Assembly (NCBI GenBank): GCA_913041495.1
Contig: CAJWHT010000001.1
Coordinates: forward strand, 1 to 64,000
Source of the DNA: an uncultured Desulfobacteraceae bacterium
GTDB taxonomy: Bacteria > Desulfobacterota > Desulfobacteria > Desulfobacterales > Desulfobacteraceae
DNA length: 64,000 nucleotides
Reading direction: 5' to 3'
The translations under genes were made by a program, and so were the position numbers. Below the pieces are notes generated by a model. It ran no database searches and had not been told where the DNA came from. It saw only the letters and a program-made list of their open reading frames with translations. Shown here piece by piece: positions 43,845 to 53,816 of the stretch (position 1 is its first letter; each line of letters starts with the position of its first letter).

Positions 43845-46800
43845 TGGGTGCTTTTTTTGTCAGGCGGCCCATTGTCGCCATGGTCATCGCTATTATTACG
43901 ATTATCATGGGCACCCTGTCCCTGCTGGGCCTGCCCACTGAGCAATATCCCACGATCACCCCCCCGATGGTCCAGGTCAGCGCCAGATATACCGGCGCCA
44001 ACGCCGTCAATGTGGAGCAGTCCGTGGCCACCCCGCTGGAGCAGCAGATCAACGGGGTGGACAACATGCTTTACATGAAGTCCACCAACTCCAATGACGG
44101 CAGCATGAGCATCAGTGTCTCCTTTGACATCGATACAGACCCGGATATGAATACGGTGTTTACCCAGAACCGGGTTGCAGCGGCCTCGGCCGGGTTGCCC
44201 GAGGAAGTGCAGCGCATGGGTGTGAGCACTAGTAAATCCATGCCCAATACCGTCATGCTGATCACCCTCACCGATGAAACCTCCCAATATGACCAGTACT
44301 TTTTGAACAACTATGCCCTGATCAATATCAAAGATGTGCTGGCCAGGATTCCCGGTGTCGGCCAGGTGACCGTCATGGGGGCCGCAGATTACTCCATGCG
44401 GATATGGATCAAACCGGACCGTCTGTCCCAGCTGGGGATGACCGTACCGGAAATCAGCGCTGCCATCCGCGCCCAGAGCGTCATCGTTCCCGGCGGAAAA
44501 TTCGGGGCTGAACCTGCCCCCAAGGGAACGGAGTTTACCTATACCGTCCGCCTTCCCGAACGCCTGCAGTCGGAAGAGGAGTTCGGGGAGATCGTTGTCC
44601 GGACCACGGAAGGCGGCGCCCAGGTAAAGCTTAAAGATATTGCACGGGTGGAACTCGGTGTCGAGTCCTACAATGTGCTCACCCGTCTGAACGGAACACC
44701 CTGTTCCATTATTGCCATTTACCAGGCACCGGGCTCCAATGCGGTAGAGGTGGCAGAGCAGCTTCTCGTGGCCATGGAAAACCTGAAGCATTCTTTTCCC
44801 AAGGGGATGCGGTATGACGTGTCCATGGATTCCACCCTGCCCATTACCAAGGGTATTCAAGAGATTGTAGAAACCCTGTTTATCGCCCTTGTTCTGGTGG
44901 TCTCCGTGGTATTTTTCTTTATCCAGGACTGGCGGGCAACCCTCATTCCCACCATTGCCATCCCCGTATCCCTGCTGGGGGCCTTCATGGCTTTCCCGCT
45001 GCTTGGGTTTACCGTAAATACCCTGTCGCTGCTCGGGCTGGTGCTGGCCATCGGTATCGTGGTGGACGATGCCATTGTGGTGGTGGAGGCGGTCCAGGTG
45101 AATATTGCCAAGGGTATGGACCCCAAAGAGGCCACCATCGCAGCCATGAAAGAGGTGACGGCACCTGTTATTGCCACCACCCTGGTGCTGATCGCCGTGT
45201 TCCTGCCTGTGGCGGTCATGGGGGGAATCACCGGGAAACTCTACCAGCAGTTCGCTCTGACCATTGTGGTGTCGGTCTGCTTTTCCTCCATTAACGCCCT
45301 GACCCTGAGTCCTGCCCTGTGCGGATTGATTCTCAAGGAACCCAAGCCCTATCGGGGACCCCTGGGATGGTTCTTCAAGATTTTCAACAAGATCTTTGAT
45401 GTCTCAACCACCGCCTATATGGGGGTGACCCGTATGCTGGCCAGAAAGTTGATCATCGGGGTGATTGTGATCATCGGGGTAAGCCTGGGCACTGGCTATG
45501 TGGGGAAACTACTTCCCACCGGATTCGTTCCGGAGGAGGATTTAGGGGTTATGTTTGTCAATGTCCAGCTGCCGGATGCCGCTTCTATTCAGCGGACCGA
45601 TGTGGTGATGAAAAAGGTGGAAAAAATGGTGGCCAGCTACGAAGAAGTGGATTTCGTCACCTCGGTGACCGGTTTTTCCGCCCTCTCCGGTGCCACAAGT
45701 TCAAACACCGGTTTCGTGTTCGTCTCCCTAAAGGACTGGGATGAAAGGAAAAGAACTGCCAAGGAGATCGTGGCTGCCATGGGCAGCGAGCTTTACATGG
45801 GCATCAAGGAGGCTCAGGTCTTTGCATTCAGCCCCCCGGCCATACCGGGCCTGGGCTCCGGCTCCGGCTTTTCATTAATGCTCCAGGACCGTGCGGGCAA
45901 TACACCGGAATACCTGGGTCACCAGGCGTCAATCTTTATCCAGGCGGCCATGAAGCGGCCTGAGATCGCAATGGCCTACACCACCTACAGTCCCGGCGTA
46001 CCCCAGCGGCTCATCGACGTGGACCGGGACAAGGCGCTGAAGGCCGGGGTGCCTTTGGATGATATGTATACCACCATCGGCGCTTTTTTAGGCGGTTCTT
46101 ACGTAAACGACTTCAACCGGTTCGGCAGGCTTTACAGGGCCTATATCCAGGCAGAACCCGAGTACCGCCAGGGGGCGGAGCAGATCAACCTCTTCTTTGT
46201 TAAAAACAGGGACGGGGACAGCGTACCGCTTTCCGCCTTCGTTAAAGTGAAAGAGGTATACGGCCCGGACTACATCAACCGCTTTAACCTCATGCGGGCG
46301 GCATCCATCTCAGGCGGCGCCGCCAAGGGATACACCTCGGCCCAGGCCATGGCAGCCCTGGAGGAGGTGGCGGACCAGGTATTGCCCGATGACATGACCT
46401 ATGCCTGGGCCGACATGTCCTACCAGGAAAAAAAGGCGGCCGGCACAGGGTCCAAGGTCTTTATATTTTCACTGGTATTCGTCTTTCTTATCCTGGCGGC
46501 CCAGTACGAGAGCTGGTCCCTTCCCTTCAGCATCCTGCTGGGAACACCCTTTGCCGTGCTGGGGGCGCTGGGCCTGCTGTTCCTGGCAAGGATGGGCGAC
46601 TTAAGTTACGAAAACAACCTGTTTGCCCAGATTTCCCTGGTCATGCTCATCGGTATGGCGGCCAAGAACGCCATCCTGATCGTGGAGTTTGCCAACATCA
46701 AGTTCAAGGAGGGCATGAGCCTGTTTGAGGCTGCCGTTGAGTCGGCGAAGCTTCGGTTCCGTCCCATTCTCATGACTGCCTTTTCATTTATCCTGGGGAT

Positions 46801-47002
46801 TCTGCCCCTGGTGATCGCCACCGGGGCAGGTGCCGAGGCCAGAAAGGTTATGGGCATGGCCCTTTTGGGAGGCATGGCGCTTGCCACTTTTATGGGGGTG
46901 TTTTTCTATCCCATGCTTTTTGTACTCATCGGCAAGCTTGGGCGGTATGAAAAAAAACGGGATCTGTCTAACATGAAGCAAGAAAAGAGGGCTGAAATAT
47001 GA
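43844..47002 (+). CDS. RND multidrug efflux permease (AcrB/HAE1 family)
   Basis: 1052-aa proton-driven trimeric pump of the hydrophobe/amphiphile efflux-1 family. Twelve TM helices with two large periplasmic loops. TM4 carries the proton-relay Asp pair (LVLAIGIVVDDAIVVVEAV) and TM10 the Lys (IGMAAKNAILIVEFA). The opening (RRPIVAMVIAIITIIMGTLS) and ARIPGVGQVTVMG are family-typical. It captures drugs or bile-like amphiphiles from periplasm and membrane. Centre of the adaptor-pump-channel operon. Confidence 0.95.
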   Translation: MGAFFVRRPIVAMVIAIITIIMGTLSLLGLPTEQYPTITPPMVQVSARYTGANAVNVEQSVATPLEQQINGVDNMLYMKSTNSNDGSMSISVSFDIDTDPDMNTVFTQNRVAAASAGLPEEVQRMGVSTSKSMPNTVMLITLTDETSQYDQYFLNNYALINIKDVLARIPGVGQVTVMGAADYSMRIWIKPDRLSQLGMTVPEISAAIRAQSVIVPGGKFGAEPAPKGTEFTYTVRLPERLQSEEEFGEIVVRTTEGGAQVKLKDIARVELGVESYNVLTRLNGTPCSIIAIYQAPGSNAVEVAEQLLVAMENLKHSFPKGMRYDVSMDSTLPITKGIQEIVETLFIALVLVVSVVFFFIQDWRATLIPTIAIPVSLLGAFMAFPLLGFTVNTLSLLGLVLAIGIVVDDAIVVVEAVQVNIAKGMDPKEATIAAMKEVTAPVIATTLVLIAVFLPVAVMGGITGKLYQQFALTIVVSVCFSSINALTLSPALCGLILKEPKPYRGPLGWFFKIFNKIFDVSTTAYMGVTRMLARKLIIGVIVIIGVSLGTGYVGKLLPTGFVPEEDLGVMFVNVQLPDAASIQRTDVVMKKVEKMVASYEEVDFVTSVTGFSALSGATSSNTGFVFVSLKDWDERKRTAKEIVAAMGSELYMGIKEAQVFAFSPPAIPGLGSGSGFSLMLQDRAGNTPEYLGHQASIFIQAAMKRPEIAMAYTTYSPGVPQRLIDVDRDKALKAGVPLDDMYTTIGAFLGGSYVNDFNRFGRLYRAYIQAEPEYRQGAEQINLFFVKNRDGDSVPLSAFVKVKEVYGPDYINRFNLMRAASISGGAAKGYTSAQAMAALEEVADQVLPDDMTYAWADMSYQEKKAAGTGSKVFIFSLVFVFLILAAQYESWSLPFSILLGTPFAVLGALGLLFLARMGDLSYENNLFAQISLVMLIGMAAKNAILIVEFANIKFKEGMSLFEAAVESAKLRFRPILMTAFSFILGILPLVIATGAGAEARKVMGMALLGGMALATFMGVFFYPMLFVLIGKLGRYEKKRDLSNMKQEKRAEI

Positions 47003-48441
47003 AACCATTGAAAACTGCCTGCACCCTGTTGGCCTGTATACTGATCATGGCAGGGTGTAATGCCGTCGGACCCGATTTTAAGCCGCCTGAGATGGCGTCC
47101 CCCAAGGCCTACCGGTTTGTTACCCAGGAGGCCAAGGCCGTGGAGGATCTTAAATGGTGGGAATTGTTTGACGACCCCGTGCTCCACGACCTGGTGGCTG
47201 CGGCGCTGGAAAACAACCGGGATGTGAAAACCGCCCTGAGCCGGATTGAAGAAGCCCGTGCCACTTACGGATTTACCCGGGCCGACGAGTACCCCACGGT
47301 TGATCTGCAAGGCTACGGGTACGCCGGTAATTTTTCAGGGTCCCGGTCAAAAACCGATGACACCAGTTTCTATCTGACGCCGACACTGTCCTGGGAGGTG
47401 GATTTCTGGGGGCGGTACAAGCGGGCCAGCGCTGCTGCAAAGGCTGATATCCTGGCATCGGAATTCGGGGCCAGAACCATTCAGGTCAGTCTCATTGCCG
47501 ATGTGGCCTCTGCGTATTATACGCTTCTGGACTACCGCCAGCGCCTGGAGATGTCAAAGGAAACCCTGGCGTCCCGTCTCAAGAGTTTGGGTATTATCAG
47601 GCAGCGGTTCGACCAGGGGATCATTCCGGAAATAGATTTGAACCAGGCCCAGATTCAAAAGGAGATTGCAGCGGGGGCCATTCCCCAGTACGAGCGTCTG
47701 ATCGCAAAAACAGAAAATACGTTGAGCCTGCTTTCCGGGGAGCTTCCCGGCAGTATCCGCACCGGCAGCACCCTGGCGGACCAGCCCCTGCCGCCCTTTG
47801 TACCTGATACCATGCCGTCCACCCTTCTTCAGCGGCGGCCGGACATCCGGCAGTCCCTGGCGCAGCTTCACGCCAGTAACGAAAACATCGGGGTGGCCGT
47901 GGCCCAGCGGTTTCCGACACTCAGTCTGGCCGCTGCCCTGGGCGCGTCCTATTCGGACTTCTCCCACGTGATCGTCCGGGGCGGGGTATATAACAGCACG
48001 GCAACCCTCGTGGCGCCTTTGTTCAATTTTAAGAAAAATCTGCGCCGGGTGGAAGTTGCCGAAATCCAGACGGAGCAGGCCCTGCTGAGCTATGAAGAAA
48101 CAGTGCTCACCGCTTTTCGGGAGGTGGAAGACGCCCTGGTGGAGGTGGATACCTATCGCCGGGAAAGCGAGGCTGCCAGCCGTAAAGTCATTGCGGCGGA
48201 AAATGCGGCGAAGCTTTCCTTTGAACGCTATGACAAGGGCGTCAGTTCCTATCTGGAGGTACTGGATTCCGAGCGGACCCTGTTTTCCGCCAAGTTGGAA
48301 TACTCCGAAATCAAACAGCTCTTTTTCAACGCCTACGTCAATTTGTACAAAGCCCTGGGCGGCGGATGGCTCAGTCCTGAGAAACCTGCCTCGGACACGG
48401 GGGACCGGAAGGCTGTAGCGGCTGAAACCCTGTCAGAATAA
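46999..48441 (+). CDS. Outer-membrane efflux lipoprotein (OprM/NodT family)
   Basis: 480-aa TolC-like channel. Signal peptide with lipobox (CILIMAGC) anchors it to the outer membrane. Two OEP repeats form the alpha-barrel; typical stretches are WWELFDDPVLHDLVAAALEN, ADVASAYYTLLDYRQRLEM, LLQRRPDIRQSLAQLHASNE and FREVEDALVEVDTYRRE. ATG overlaps the pump gene stop by four bases. Completes the tripartite efflux system. Confidence 0.94.
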   Translation: MKPLKTACTLLACILIMAGCNAVGPDFKPPEMASPKAYRFVTQEAKAVEDLKWWELFDDPVLHDLVAAALENNRDVKTALSRIEEARATYGFTRADEYPTVDLQGYGYAGNFSGSRSKTDDTSFYLTPTLSWEVDFWGRYKRASAAAKADILASEFGARTIQVSLIADVASAYYTLLDYRQRLEMSKETLASRLKSLGIIRQRFDQGIIPEIDLNQAQIQKEIAAGAIPQYERLIAKTENTLSLLSGELPGSIRTGSTLADQPLPPFVPDTMPSTLLQRRPDIRQSLAQLHASNENIGVAVAQRFPTLSLAAALGASYSDFSHVIVRGGVYNSTATLVAPLFNFKKNLRRVEVAEIQTEQALLSYEETVLTAFREVEDALVEVDTYRRESEAASRKVIAAENAAKLSFERYDKGVSSYLEVLDSERTLFSAKLEYSEIKQLFFNAYVNLYKALGGGWLSPEKPASDTGDRKAVAAETLSE

Positions 48442-48448
48442 CCCCGGC

Positions 48449-50695
48449 GTGGCTGACGCGTCATTGCCGCAACTCATCCTGTTTATTGCCAGGCACCTTG
48501 CCGCGCGTCCAAAGCTGCTGCTGGTGTGTCTTGTCCTTGTCACCATCCTTATGGCCGGATCTGCCCGCGGGGTCCGGCCGGATTATTCCGGGGTGTCCTT
48601 TGATGTTCAGGAATCAGAATCCGCAAGGGCTTACCATGAATTTAGCTCAGCTTTCGGCGGGGATGCCTACCTTCTTCTTGCCTTTGCCCACGGCAGCCGT
48701 ATCACCGATCCCCACGTGAAAAATAGCCTTGCCGCTGCCGGCAAAGAAATTGCGGCCATGGCGGGGATTCTCAGGGTCTCGGACCTGGCCCGCCTGTCCA
48801 GCATCCGTCTGCCCGGCGGAACCGGGATGGACGAATGGACAAAGGCGTCCGTCGAACAGATGCGCCGGTTTATTCCGGGCATGTCACAGCTTTTATCGGC
48901 GGACCAACGGATATTGGGGATGGTGATCCGGATCGACAACGAACGCCTGAACGGATTCCGGCTTGAATCCCGCATGGCGGAGATAAAGGCCGTCGTTCAT
49001 CGGTTTTTTCCGGACTGCGACCGGGTATATGCCGCCGGTATCCCTTTGCTTCGGGCGGCTTTTGAACGGTATAACCTGGAGAACGCCGCTATTTTCGGAG
49101 GGCTGGGCCTGGTGTTCGGTGCCGTGATTGCTTTTCTACTGTTTAGAACCGTCTGGGCGGCAGGCCTTGTGGTGGTGACGGCCCTGGTGTCGCTGATATG
49201 GATGGCAGGGATCATGGGGCTGGCCGGCATCCGGATCAATATGGCATCCGGCCTGAGTTTCGGCTTTGTGCTGATCGCCTCATGCACCACGGTGTTTCAT
49301 ATACTCATTGCGTACATTGACGAACGGCCTGACGGTCCCAATCCCTTTGGGACGGCTTTGGCCAAAGTCTTAAAACCCTGTTTCATGTGTGCAATGACCA
49401 CGGCCACAGGGTTTTTCAGCCTGATGGTCAGCCCTGTACCCATGGTGCGCCAGGCAGGTCTTCTCATCGGTGCCGGGGTAATGCTTTCCTTTGTATTGGC
49501 ACTGCCGGTGACGGCCTTTGTGCTGCCGTATATCTTCAGCACCGCCAAACCTGTGCCATCCGTTCGGAAACGTCATATGAAAAAATCCTCCCGGCTGGCT
49601 GCCGTACTGAAGGTTCCGGGATTCAGCACCCCGGGGACCACCCTTATTCTCGGGCTGCTGTTCTGTATTATCGCTGCAGCGGGAATTCCTGAAATCGAGC
49701 GGACCCGCCACCTGAGCCTGCCGATGCTGGGACATTCCCGGGCGGCGGAGGATGTGGCTTTTGTCCGGGACCACCTGTCCACCGGATACTCTGTTTCCCT
49801 TGTCCTTTCAGATTCCGGGAAAACCTTTGAAGGCCGGCCGTTCTGGTACGAATTGCTGCGGTTGGAAAAGCAGTTGAAACAACTTCCCGGAGTTGACGAT
49901 GTCAGCGGCATCACGTCACTGGTGTTTAAAACCGCCCTGGGCTTTTCCCAGGCCGGCATACGTCCGGAACTGGTGTTTACCGGGTTGAAAAAAGAGGCAA
50001 AATACCGTGAGATGCTTGCCCCGTTTCTAAGCGGTGACGGACGGAAACTCAGGCTTGAAGTGCATATCCAGGATCTTTCCTCCCGCCAGATTGAAGGCCT
50101 TTTGGAGGAAATAATCGGCACTGCCCGTTCGGTGATGACAGGGAACATCAGGGCGGATCTGGCCGGGCAGATGATTTACCTGCGTTCCCAGACCCAGGGG
50201 CTTGTGGCTGCCCAGGTGAACACCCTGGGAACGGCCCTTTTCGTGATTACGGGGATGATGATTCTTCAACTGGGTTCCCTACGCCTGGGGCTTTTGAGCC
50301 TGATCCCCAACCTTTTGCCTCTGTTCACCATTTTCGGGATCATGGGGTGGGGTGGCATTGCCCTGGATCCTTTAACCGTTTTTGCTGCCGTGATTTCCTT
50401 CGGCCTCTCCGTGGACGATTCCATCCACTACCTGACGGCGGTAAAAGAGGGGCTGGCGGCGGGGCAACCCATGGGGGCGGCCCTTGAAACCGCCTACGAC
50501 CGGACAGCGAAGGCCCTCATCGCCACCACCGCCGTTCTTTTTCTGTCTTGTGCCGGACTGATGCTGTCCCAGGTCTCCCATGTGTTTTACCTGGGCCTGC
50601 TGGTGGCATCCGCCTCCCTGGCAGCCCTGGCCGGAGACCTGATGGTGTTGCCGGCCCTTGTCCGTAAAACCGCCCTCTGGTATAAGCTGGGATGA
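48449..50695 (+). CDS. MMPL-like RND superfamily exporter
   Basis: 748-aa membrane protein of the predicted-exporter branch of the RND superfamily: two halves, each with one TM helix, a periplasmic loop and a five-TM sterol-sensing-like bundle (LGLVFGAVIAFLLFRTVWAA; FAAVISFGLSVDDSIHYLTA). The GLSVDDSIHYL motif in the second half holds the charged pair for proton coupling. Relatives move lipids or hopanoids. GTG start eight bases after the channel gene, so it is probably in the same transcript as the efflux operon, though functionally distinct. Confidence 0.85.
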   Translation: MADASLPQLILFIARHLAARPKLLLVCLVLVTILMAGSARGVRPDYSGVSFDVQESESARAYHEFSSAFGGDAYLLLAFAHGSRITDPHVKNSLAAAGKEIAAMAGILRVSDLARLSSIRLPGGTGMDEWTKASVEQMRRFIPGMSQLLSADQRILGMVIRIDNERLNGFRLESRMAEIKAVVHRFFPDCDRVYAAGIPLLRAAFERYNLENAAIFGGLGLVFGAVIAFLLFRTVWAAGLVVVTALVSLIWMAGIMGLAGIRINMASGLSFGFVLIASCTTVFHILIAYIDERPDGPNPFGTALAKVLKPCFMCAMTTATGFFSLMVSPVPMVRQAGLLIGAGVMLSFVLALPVTAFVLPYIFSTAKPVPSVRKRHMKKSSRLAAVLKVPGFSTPGTTLILGLLFCIIAAAGIPEIERTRHLSLPMLGHSRAAEDVAFVRDHLSTGYSVSLVLSDSGKTFEGRPFWYELLRLEKQLKQLPGVDDVSGITSLVFKTALGFSQAGIRPELVFTGLKKEAKYREMLAPFLSGDGRKLRLEVHIQDLSSRQIEGLLEEIIGTARSVMTGNIRADLAGQMIYLRSQTQGLVAAQVNTLGTALFVITGMMILQLGSLRLGLLSLIPNLLPLFTIFGIMGWGGIALDPLTVFAAVISFGLSVDDSIHYLTAVKEGLAAGQPMGAALETAYDRTAKALIATTAVLFLSCAGLMLSQVSHVFYLGLLVASASLAALAGDLMVLPALVRKTALWYKLG

Positions 50696-51255
50696 CGTAT
50701 AAACAACGCAGCAAGGACAAGGGAACCTCAGGGGCAAATATGGTCAGTTTTTTCAATGCCTGGATCGCGGCACAAAACAGTTATGGATTCCGGCATTCCG
50801 GCAGTCTTGGGGCACCGCCCCGGGACGTATGGGCGGTGATGACGGATTTCATGTCGTGGCCAACGTGGTGGCAGGGCCTGCGGGAGATCCGGCGCCTGGA
50901 TGAAGGGGCCCTTGCCAGGGGAAGCTGTATCCGGTCTTCCTGGCAGGGGAATTTGCCCTACAGCCTGACTTTTGACGCCGTGATCCGGGACATTCGCCCG
51001 GAACAATCCCTTTCCTTTTTCGTGACCGGAGACCTGAGCGGCGGCGGCCGCTGCCGTCTGTTGCCGGTGCCGGAGGGAACCTGGCTTGAATTTACCTGGC
51101 AGGTTGCCCCCACCCGCCTCTGGTTTCGAATGAGCGCCCCCATTGTAAGATCCGTATTCAAAGAAAACCATGACCGAATTATGGCGTCCGGGGGCAGGGG
51201 GCTTGCCTCGGAATTGTTTTCACGCCGTATGGAAATTGAGGTGCCCCATGACTGA
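50692..51255 (+). CDS. SRPBCC-family (polyketide cyclase/START-like) protein
   Basis: 187-aa protein whose core (GSLGAPPRDVWAVMTDFMSWPTWWQGL to ITWQVAPT-like TWQVAPTRLWFRM) has the pattern of the SRPBCC lipid/hydrophobic ligand-binding fold. ATG 50692 overlaps the exporter stop; ATG 50740 (MVSFFNAWIAAQN) after AGGGG is an alternative start. It sits between the RND exporter, overlapping it by four bases, and the helicase, overlapping by eight bases. A lipid-handling role with the exporter is plausible but unproven. Confidence 0.75.
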   Translation: MTYKQRSKDKGTSGANMVSFFNAWIAAQNSYGFRHSGSLGAPPRDVWAVMTDFMSWPTWWQGLREIRRLDEGALARGSCIRSSWQGNLPYSLTFDAVIRDIRPEQSLSFFVTGDLSGGGRCRLLPVPEGTWLEFTWQVAPTRLWFRMSAPIVRSVFKENHDRIMASGGRGLASELFSRRMEIEVPHD

Positions 51256-53797
51256 GTCCACGATACACTCCTTTGATGACAACCCTGAAATGGCTATGGT
51301 GGATTCCTTTGTCCGCCACACCGGGGCCAACATCTTTCTCACGGGAAAGGCAGGTACCGGTAAGACCACATTTCTTTCCGGGCTGAAAGCGGATTGCCAC
51401 AAGCAGATCATGGTCACGGCTCCCACAGGTGTGGCAGCCATCAATGCCGGGGGGGTGACCCTCCATTCCTTTTTTCAGCTTCCCTTCGGCCCTTTTCTGC
51501 CGGGCCGGACGGATCAACGCAGGGATTTTCAGCGGTTTTTCCGGTTTTCAAAGGAGAAGAAGCGAATCATCAAAGGCCTGGACCTTTTGGTCATTGACGA
51601 AATTTCAATGGTCCGGGCGGACCTGCTGGATTCCGTGGATGCGGTGCTGCGGCGGCTGCGGCGGAACGACCGGCCTTTCGGCGGGGTACAACTGCTGCTG
51701 ATCGGGGATCTCTTCCAGCTGCCACCGGTGGTGAAACCCGATGAGTGGCAGTGGCTTCAGGAGGTGTACCCCTCCATGTACTTTTTTGCCAGCCAGGCCC
51801 TGGCCCGCACTGAACTTATCTCCATAGAGCTGAAAAAGATTTACCGCCAGTCTGACCAGGACTTTATCGATCTGCTCAATGCCGTGCGGGAAAACCGGCT
51901 GGAAGGCGAAGCGGCTGAAATTTTGAACCGGTGCGCGGAAAAACCGCTGCCGGAACGCGGGGCCATCACACTTACCACACACAACAGGAAGGCCGACGAC
52001 ATCAACCGGGAGCGGCTGGATCGCCTGGATGCAAAACCAAGGTCCATCACGGCCGAGGTGGAAGGGGATTTTCCGGAGCAATCCTATCCCACCCCGGACC
52101 GGCTGGTGCTCAAAAAAGGCGCCCAGGTGATGTTTTTAAGAAACGATGCCTCACCGGAAAAACTTTACTACAACGGCAAGATCGGCCGGGTCAGCGAGAT
52201 TTACGGCGACCGGGTACTGGTGTCCGACCCGGATGGGCAGGCGGCGTCTGTGGAGGTAAAACCCGTGGACTGGGAAAACATCACCTACACGGTGGATGAC
52301 GAGAACCAGACCATTAAAGAAGACGTCATCGGCCGGTTTTCCCAGATTCCCCTCAAGCTTGCCTGGGCCGTCACCATCCATAAGAGCCAGGGCCTGACTT
52401 TTGACCGGGCCGTGGTGGATGCCAGGGACGCATTTGCCCACGGCCAGACCTACGTGGCGTTGAGCCGGTGCCGTACCCTGGAGGGCCTGGTGCTTACCTC
52501 GCCCCTTCCCCGGCAGGGCGTGGCGGTGGACCCGTCCGTGGCTGAATTCATGGCAGGGGTAACCTCCCAGACCGAAGGTGATCTTGACTCCCGGTTCCAC
52601 ATGGCGCGGATGGCCTACCAGCAGGAGCTTTTGCTGCAATGCTTTGATTTTGCCGCCATGCGGGGCATGTTCTACTACTTCATGCGCCTGGCGGATACCA
52701 ACCGGAGCAGCGTCCGGGTGGCCGGCCTTCCGGATATCACCGCGCTCAAGGTGGACGCCAGAAAACAGATTTTTGACGTGGGGGAAAAATTTCAGAACCA
52801 GCTCCGGCATATGATGGACGGAGAAACCCTGCCGGATGACCACGAAGGGATACGGGAACGGACCCGGAAAGCCGCGGGCTGGTTCGGTGAAAAATTCCCT
52901 GCTTTGTTCGCAACTCTTTTGGACAAAGGCATGGTGGAGACCGACAACAAGGCGTTGAAAAAGCAGATGAACAACGGCCTGGACAACCTGCGCCTGGAGA
53001 TACGGGTCCGTATGGCCGGTATCCGTTCCTGTGCGAAAGGGTTTTCATCCAAACGGTATCTTCGGGCCATCTCGGGTGAAGGCATGGCCGCCTCCCCCAA
53101 GGCAAAGACTGCCGCTGTCGCCAGTACGCCGGATTACACGGAATTTGATATCGAGCATCCCGAGATGTTTAAAGCCCTGAAAGACTGGCGGGCTTCCGTT
53201 GCAAAGAAACTCGGCGTGCCGCACTTTCAGGTTCTTCATCAAAAAGTGTTGGTACAGATTGCCGTCTGCCTGCCGGAAGATGATTTTGCCCTGGCCAAAC
53301 TCAAGGGCGTGGGACCCAGGACACGGAAAAATTACGGGGAGGACATCCTCCGCCTGGTCCGGGAATACCGGGAAAAACACGACATAGACACCGTCGTTCT
53401 GCCCGAGCCCAAAACAGATGACAGTCCTTCTGCTTCAGGCAAAAAGAAAAAGAAACAGGCCGGTGATACCCGGCAGATCACCCTTACCTTTTTTGAACAG
53501 GGAATGGATGTCCAGTCCATTGCAGACGAACGGGGACTGGCCGTTTCCACCATCCAGGGGCATCTGTGCCACTTCATCGAAACGGGTACAATTTCCCTGG
53601 AACGGGTGGTGGAGGAGGAGAAAACCGCCGCCATCATGGCAGCCCTGCAGCCCGGACGCCACCTGAAAGAGGTAAAGGATTCCCTGGGCCAGGAGATTAC
53701 CTACGGGGACATCAAGGCGGTGATTGCCCATCAAAAGTACGTCAGTTCAAGCCAGTCTGACCCGGAGGCGTCAGATTCCGACAAGTCAGACGCATAA
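51248..53797 (+). CDS. Pif1/RecD-like helicase with HRDC and HTH domains
   Basis: 849-aa SF1 DNA helicase. Start ATG 51248 (MTESTIHSFDDNPEM) replaces the track's 51170, which lies in the previous gene. N-terminal motor has motif I LTGKAGTGKTTFL, Ia TAPTGVAAINAGGVTLHSFF, II LLVIDEISMVRADLLD and III LLIGDLFQLPPV. Motif V/VI region is AVTIHKSQGLTFDRAVVDAR and QTYVALSRC. An HRDC domain (about 665-720, FQVLHQKVLVQIAVCLPEDD) and a C-terminal helix-turn-helix (about 740-785, QGMDVQSIADERGLAVSTIQ) follow, as in some AAA/RecQ-like bacterial helicases. Probably genome maintenance; its place in an efflux/lipid operon is odd. Confidence 0.88.
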   Translation: MTESTIHSFDDNPEMAMVDSFVRHTGANIFLTGKAGTGKTTFLSGLKADCHKQIMVTAPTGVAAINAGGVTLHSFFQLPFGPFLPGRTDQRRDFQRFFRFSKEKKRIIKGLDLLVIDEISMVRADLLDSVDAVLRRLRRNDRPFGGVQLLLIGDLFQLPPVVKPDEWQWLQEVYPSMYFFASQALARTELISIELKKIYRQSDQDFIDLLNAVRENRLEGEAAEILNRCAEKPLPERGAITLTTHNRKADDINRERLDRLDAKPRSITAEVEGDFPEQSYPTPDRLVLKKGAQVMFLRNDASPEKLYYNGKIGRVSEIYGDRVLVSDPDGQAASVEVKPVDWENITYTVDDENQTIKEDVIGRFSQIPLKLAWAVTIHKSQGLTFDRAVVDARDAFAHGQTYVALSRCRTLEGLVLTSPLPRQGVAVDPSVAEFMAGVTSQTEGDLDSRFHMARMAYQQELLLQCFDFAAMRGMFYYFMRLADTNRSSVRVAGLPDITALKVDARKQIFDVGEKFQNQLRHMMDGETLPDDHEGIRERTRKAAGWFGEKFPALFATLLDKGMVETDNKALKKQMNNGLDNLRLEIRVRMAGIRSCAKGFSSKRYLRAISGEGMAASPKAKTAAVASTPDYTEFDIEHPEMFKALKDWRASVAKKLGVPHFQVLHQKVLVQIAVCLPEDDFALAKLKGVGPRTRKNYGEDILRLVREYREKHDIDTVVLPEPKTDDSPSASGKKKKKQAGDTRQITLTFFEQGMDVQSIADERGLAVSTIQGHLCHFIETGTISLERVVEEEKTAAIMAALQPGRHLKEVKDSLGQEITYGDIKAVIAHQKYVSSSQSDPEASDSDKSDA

Positions 53798-53816
53798 ATT
53801 ATAAGCGGTTCCCGTA

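Noticed and set aside
43811-44860. 349-aa minus-strand ORF
   Set aside because: Antisense shadow of the RND pump gene; Gly/His-rich, no coherent hydrophobic core.
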